DNA from: an uncultured Thalassolituus sp.
GTDB lineage: Bacteria; Pseudomonadota; Gammaproteobacteria; Pseudomonadales; Oceanobacteraceae
Assembly (NCBI GenBank): GCA_913054055.1
Contig: CAJXIT010000247.1
Span: 1-5,472 of the forward strand
Length of the DNA stretch: 5,472 bases
Direction of reading: 5' to 3'
Shown here: in pieces, positions 4,403-5,472 of the stretch
Numbering within the stretch: the first letter of the stretch is position 1
Layout: the number at the start of each line of letters is the position of its first letter
Program-made: the position numbers and the translations under genes
Notes under the pieces: model-generated
Seen by the model: only the letters and a program-made list of their open reading frames with translations
The model's database searches: none
Told to the model about the DNA's origin: nothing

Positions 4403-4816
4403 TCAGTACCGCATTAAACAACCTGTGTGTGCAGATTTGCTAATTACAATAACCGTTTCAATGTTGCTTGTATTAACTGACGTAACCTTAGGGCAGCTGT
4501 TTACATGGGCGTGGGTATTATCTTGTGTCAAACTGACTCGCCACCCGTTTATCAACTTAACATGCTTCACTGTAACACGGTATGCAAACGTATTGTCAAA
4601 GGGCCTACCATGGCTTACAGACGTTAACGTTTTAGCGAAAAAATGCCATTGCTCGGTACTGCCCACATACCTGGCATGATCAGGTAATGATTCGGCTTTA
4701 ATTTCGCGAAAAGAATCAAGATTGTTTAAATTCAATTCCAATGTCCGTACACCCGATGCGTGCACATGATGAATACAGGCAAGCATAGTCAGTAAAATAA
4801 AAGCATGAAGTCTCAT
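4403..4816 (-). CDS. Small secreted protein of unknown function, possible cassette gene
   Basis: The 137-residue product begins with a clear signal peptide: MR, hydrophobic LHAFILLTMLACI, and a likely cleavage after VHA at residue 20 (V-x-A). The mature part has two cysteines, C108 and C133, that could form a disulfide, and is rich in strand-like segments (VRTLELNL, FAYRVTVKHVKL, WRVSL, IETVIVISK). I recognise no family. AAAGG (minus strand, 4826-4830) precedes the ATG by nine bases. The ATG lies about 21 bp beyond an attC-like site, as in integron cassettes, but no second attC follows the stop. A reverse-strand ORF of 100 codons overlaps most of it and lacks comparable signals. Confidence 0.65.
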   Translation of the reverse strand: MRLHAFILLTMLACIHHVHASGVRTLELNLNNLDSFREIKAESLPDHARYVGSTEQWHFFAKTLTSVSHGRPFDNTFAYRVTVKHVKLINGWRVSLTQDNTHAHVNSCPKVTSVNTSNIETVIVISKSAHTGCLMRY

Positions 4817-4837
4817 AAATTATTGCCTTTAAAAGGG

Positions 4838-4898
4838 GTGACGCCCAAAGCACTAGTGAGGAACCAAGCGACGAGTCCAGCACAGCTTGCTTTGTTAA
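4838..4898 (-). other. attC-like site B, downstream of the ORF at 4902-5168 (degenerate)
   Basis: On the plus strand the 61-bp element begins with GTGACGCC (4838-4845) and ends with TTTGTTAA (4891-4898). CAAAGCA (4846-4852) pairs perfectly with TGCTTTG (4888-4894). Read on the minus strand it gives TTAACAAA at one end and GGCGTCAC at the other, the R''/R' layout of an integron attC with a decayed R' (GTC for GTT). GTCCAGC (4875-4881) also occurs in the neighbouring site. It starts three bases past the TAG of the ORF. The decayed box may make it inactive. Confidence 0.45.
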
Positions 4899-4901
4899 TA
4901 G

Positions 4902-5168
4902 CTATTCGCATTGTGAACGAATCCATTCCGATGTTGCATCCTTACGCTCAGCTTCCCAATCATTAGGCAAATCTGCAAGTTGGCAGATGCTAGGATCTCT
5001 TTCTTGCAAATGGCCCACACCGACTAAGTGCCCTTGTTCATCATGGTCGTATTCACCACAAAGGCATTGCAAATCACCGCCTTCTCGACAGACATAAAGA
5101 ATTGGACGAGTATTTTTAAAGATATGTGGACAGACGAAGACAGTTAAATTACTTGGTTCAAATTTCAT
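4902..5168 (-). CDS. Small cysteine-rich protein of unknown function, probable integron cassette gene
   Basis: This 88-residue cytoplasmic protein has six cysteines (13, 27, 35, 37, 62, 87) and several histidines. Distinct segments are VFVCPHIFKNTRPILYVCRE (10-29), GDLQCLCGEYDHDEQ (31-45), HLVGVGHLQERDPS (47-60) and ADLPNDWEAERKD (65-77). C13-x-H15 and C35-x-C37 could bind a metal, but this is not shown. The pattern looks like a conserved family of unnamed small proteins; I cannot give a function. The gene is flanked by two attC-like elements in the same orientation, one 9 bp upstream of its start and one 3 bp after its stop, as expected for a mobile cassette. No strong SD is visible before the ATG (GACAAGT). 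Confidence 0.65.
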   Translation of the reverse strand: MKFEPSNLTVFVCPHIFKNTRPILYVCREGGDLQCLCGEYDHDEQGHLVGVGHLQERDPSICQLADLPNDWEAERKDATSEWIRSQCE

Positions 5169-5177
5169 ACTTGTCTA

Positions 5178-5243
5178 TTAACGCCTCAGTTAAAGGTGTG
5201 CGATAGCACGTCCAGCCGAAGGCGACTTTAATTGATTTGTTAA
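5178..5243 (-). other. attC-like site A, between two small ORFs
   Basis: This 66-bp element has ordered paired boxes. TTAAC (5178-5182) pairs with GTTAA (5239-5243), 3-base spacers are unpaired, then TCAGTTAAAG (5186-5195) pairs with CTTTAATTGA (5226-5235) with one mismatch, around a 30-base centre. The centre holds GTGC-GATA-GCAC and GCC-GAA-GGC mini-hairpins. Read on the minus strand it is CTTAACAAATCA at one end and CTGAGGCGTTAA at the other, like the R''-L'' and L'-R' ends of an attC. The TAA of the ORF to the right lies within the TTAAC box. The usual extrahelical base of the L'' box is not evident; a mismatch takes its place. Length and box order suit an integron attC; terminal matches to GTTRRRY are imperfect. 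Confidence 0.6.
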
Positions 5244-5470
5244 GGTTGATTAGATTGAGTGACATCGGGCCTATTTTCTTTAATGAACTTCACTAGCCCT
5301 GATACTTGTACTAATAACTCTTCAGGTGACTCCGACGAAAACTCATTAACATTAAATATTTCTAGACTGCCATCAGGGGCCTTCATTGATTGCGACAAAT
5401 TACTTACAGGATTTGCACTAGAATGAATTAGGAAGGGAATTATAAATATATTGTAACCGTCTAAAGTCAT
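5240..5470 (-). CDS. Small hypothetical protein, possibly truncated by the window edge; probable cassette gene
   Basis: The visible product is 76 residues from an ATG at 5468-5470. The first 17 residues are hydrophobic (YNIFIIPFLI), the rest mostly polar, with a likely helix ESPEELLVQVSGLVKFIKENR (47-67) and a polar tail. With only two bases upstream, the true start may lie outside the window and no SD can be judged. I recognise no family. Its TAA sits in the TTAAC box of the attC-like site, the arrangement of a cassette ORF with its own attC. Confidence 0.5.
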   Translation of the reverse strand: MTLDGYNIFIIPFLIHSSANPVSNLSQSMKAPDGSLEIFNVNEFSSESPEELLVQVSGLVKFIKENRPDVTQSNQP

Positions 5471-5472
5471 AT

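Noticed and set aside
4367..4445. Third attC-like site after the secreted-protein ORF
   Set aside because: A TTTGCTAA resembles the right end of the other sites, but no matching left box or inner arms are found at the proper distance.
4377..4679. Plus-strand ORF of 100 codons opposite the secreted-protein gene
   Set aside because: The minus-strand ORF has a signal peptide, an SD and a sensible start; the plus-strand one has none of these and looks like a shadow.

Overview
The window looks like chromosomal DNA of a gammaproteobacterium, probably a marine Oceanospirillales-like one. The signs are a Rof-type Rho inhibitor, a DUF2061 protein, an HDOD protein, a REP-like hairpin repeat of the Pseudomonas type, and moderately AT-rich genes with Shine-Dalgarno (SD) sites such as AGGAG and AAGG. 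The taxon is an inference; no marker gene is present.

Layout. Positions 1-217 are a GC-rich tandem array of 59-bp units, three full and one truncated. Each unit is built like two inverted REP elements sharing a central CTCGTACGAG. Next come two minus-strand genes in one apparent operon (565-810 Rof-like, then 225-539 ABM-like monooxygenase). A plus-strand DUF2061 membrane protein (987-1178) diverges from them across a 176-bp region rich in inverted repeats. A minus-strand HDOD signalling gene (1216-2088) and an unnamed four-helix membrane protein (2343-2753) follow.

At 2960-3705 a MarR-type regulator is followed by a DUF1330-like small protein. The same inverted repeat, GTTGTATGTRCAAC, lies upstream of both genes, which suggests an autoregulated two-gene unit. 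A shared hairpin terminator (3780-3808) separates it from a convergent YdeI/OmdA-family gene (3794-4366).

The right end (about 4403-5472) looks like a piece of an integron gene-cassette array. Three small minus-strand ORFs of unknown function are separated by two attC-like sites (4838-4898 and 5178-5243), and two of the ORFs end at or beside the outer TTAAC box. No integrase is in the window; for this orientation it would lie to the right if present. The leftmost ORF (4403-4816) has no recognisable attC after it, so the array appears to end there.

The most interesting items are the attC-like sites with their cassette ORFs, the REPIN-like tandem array, and the paired MarR operators.
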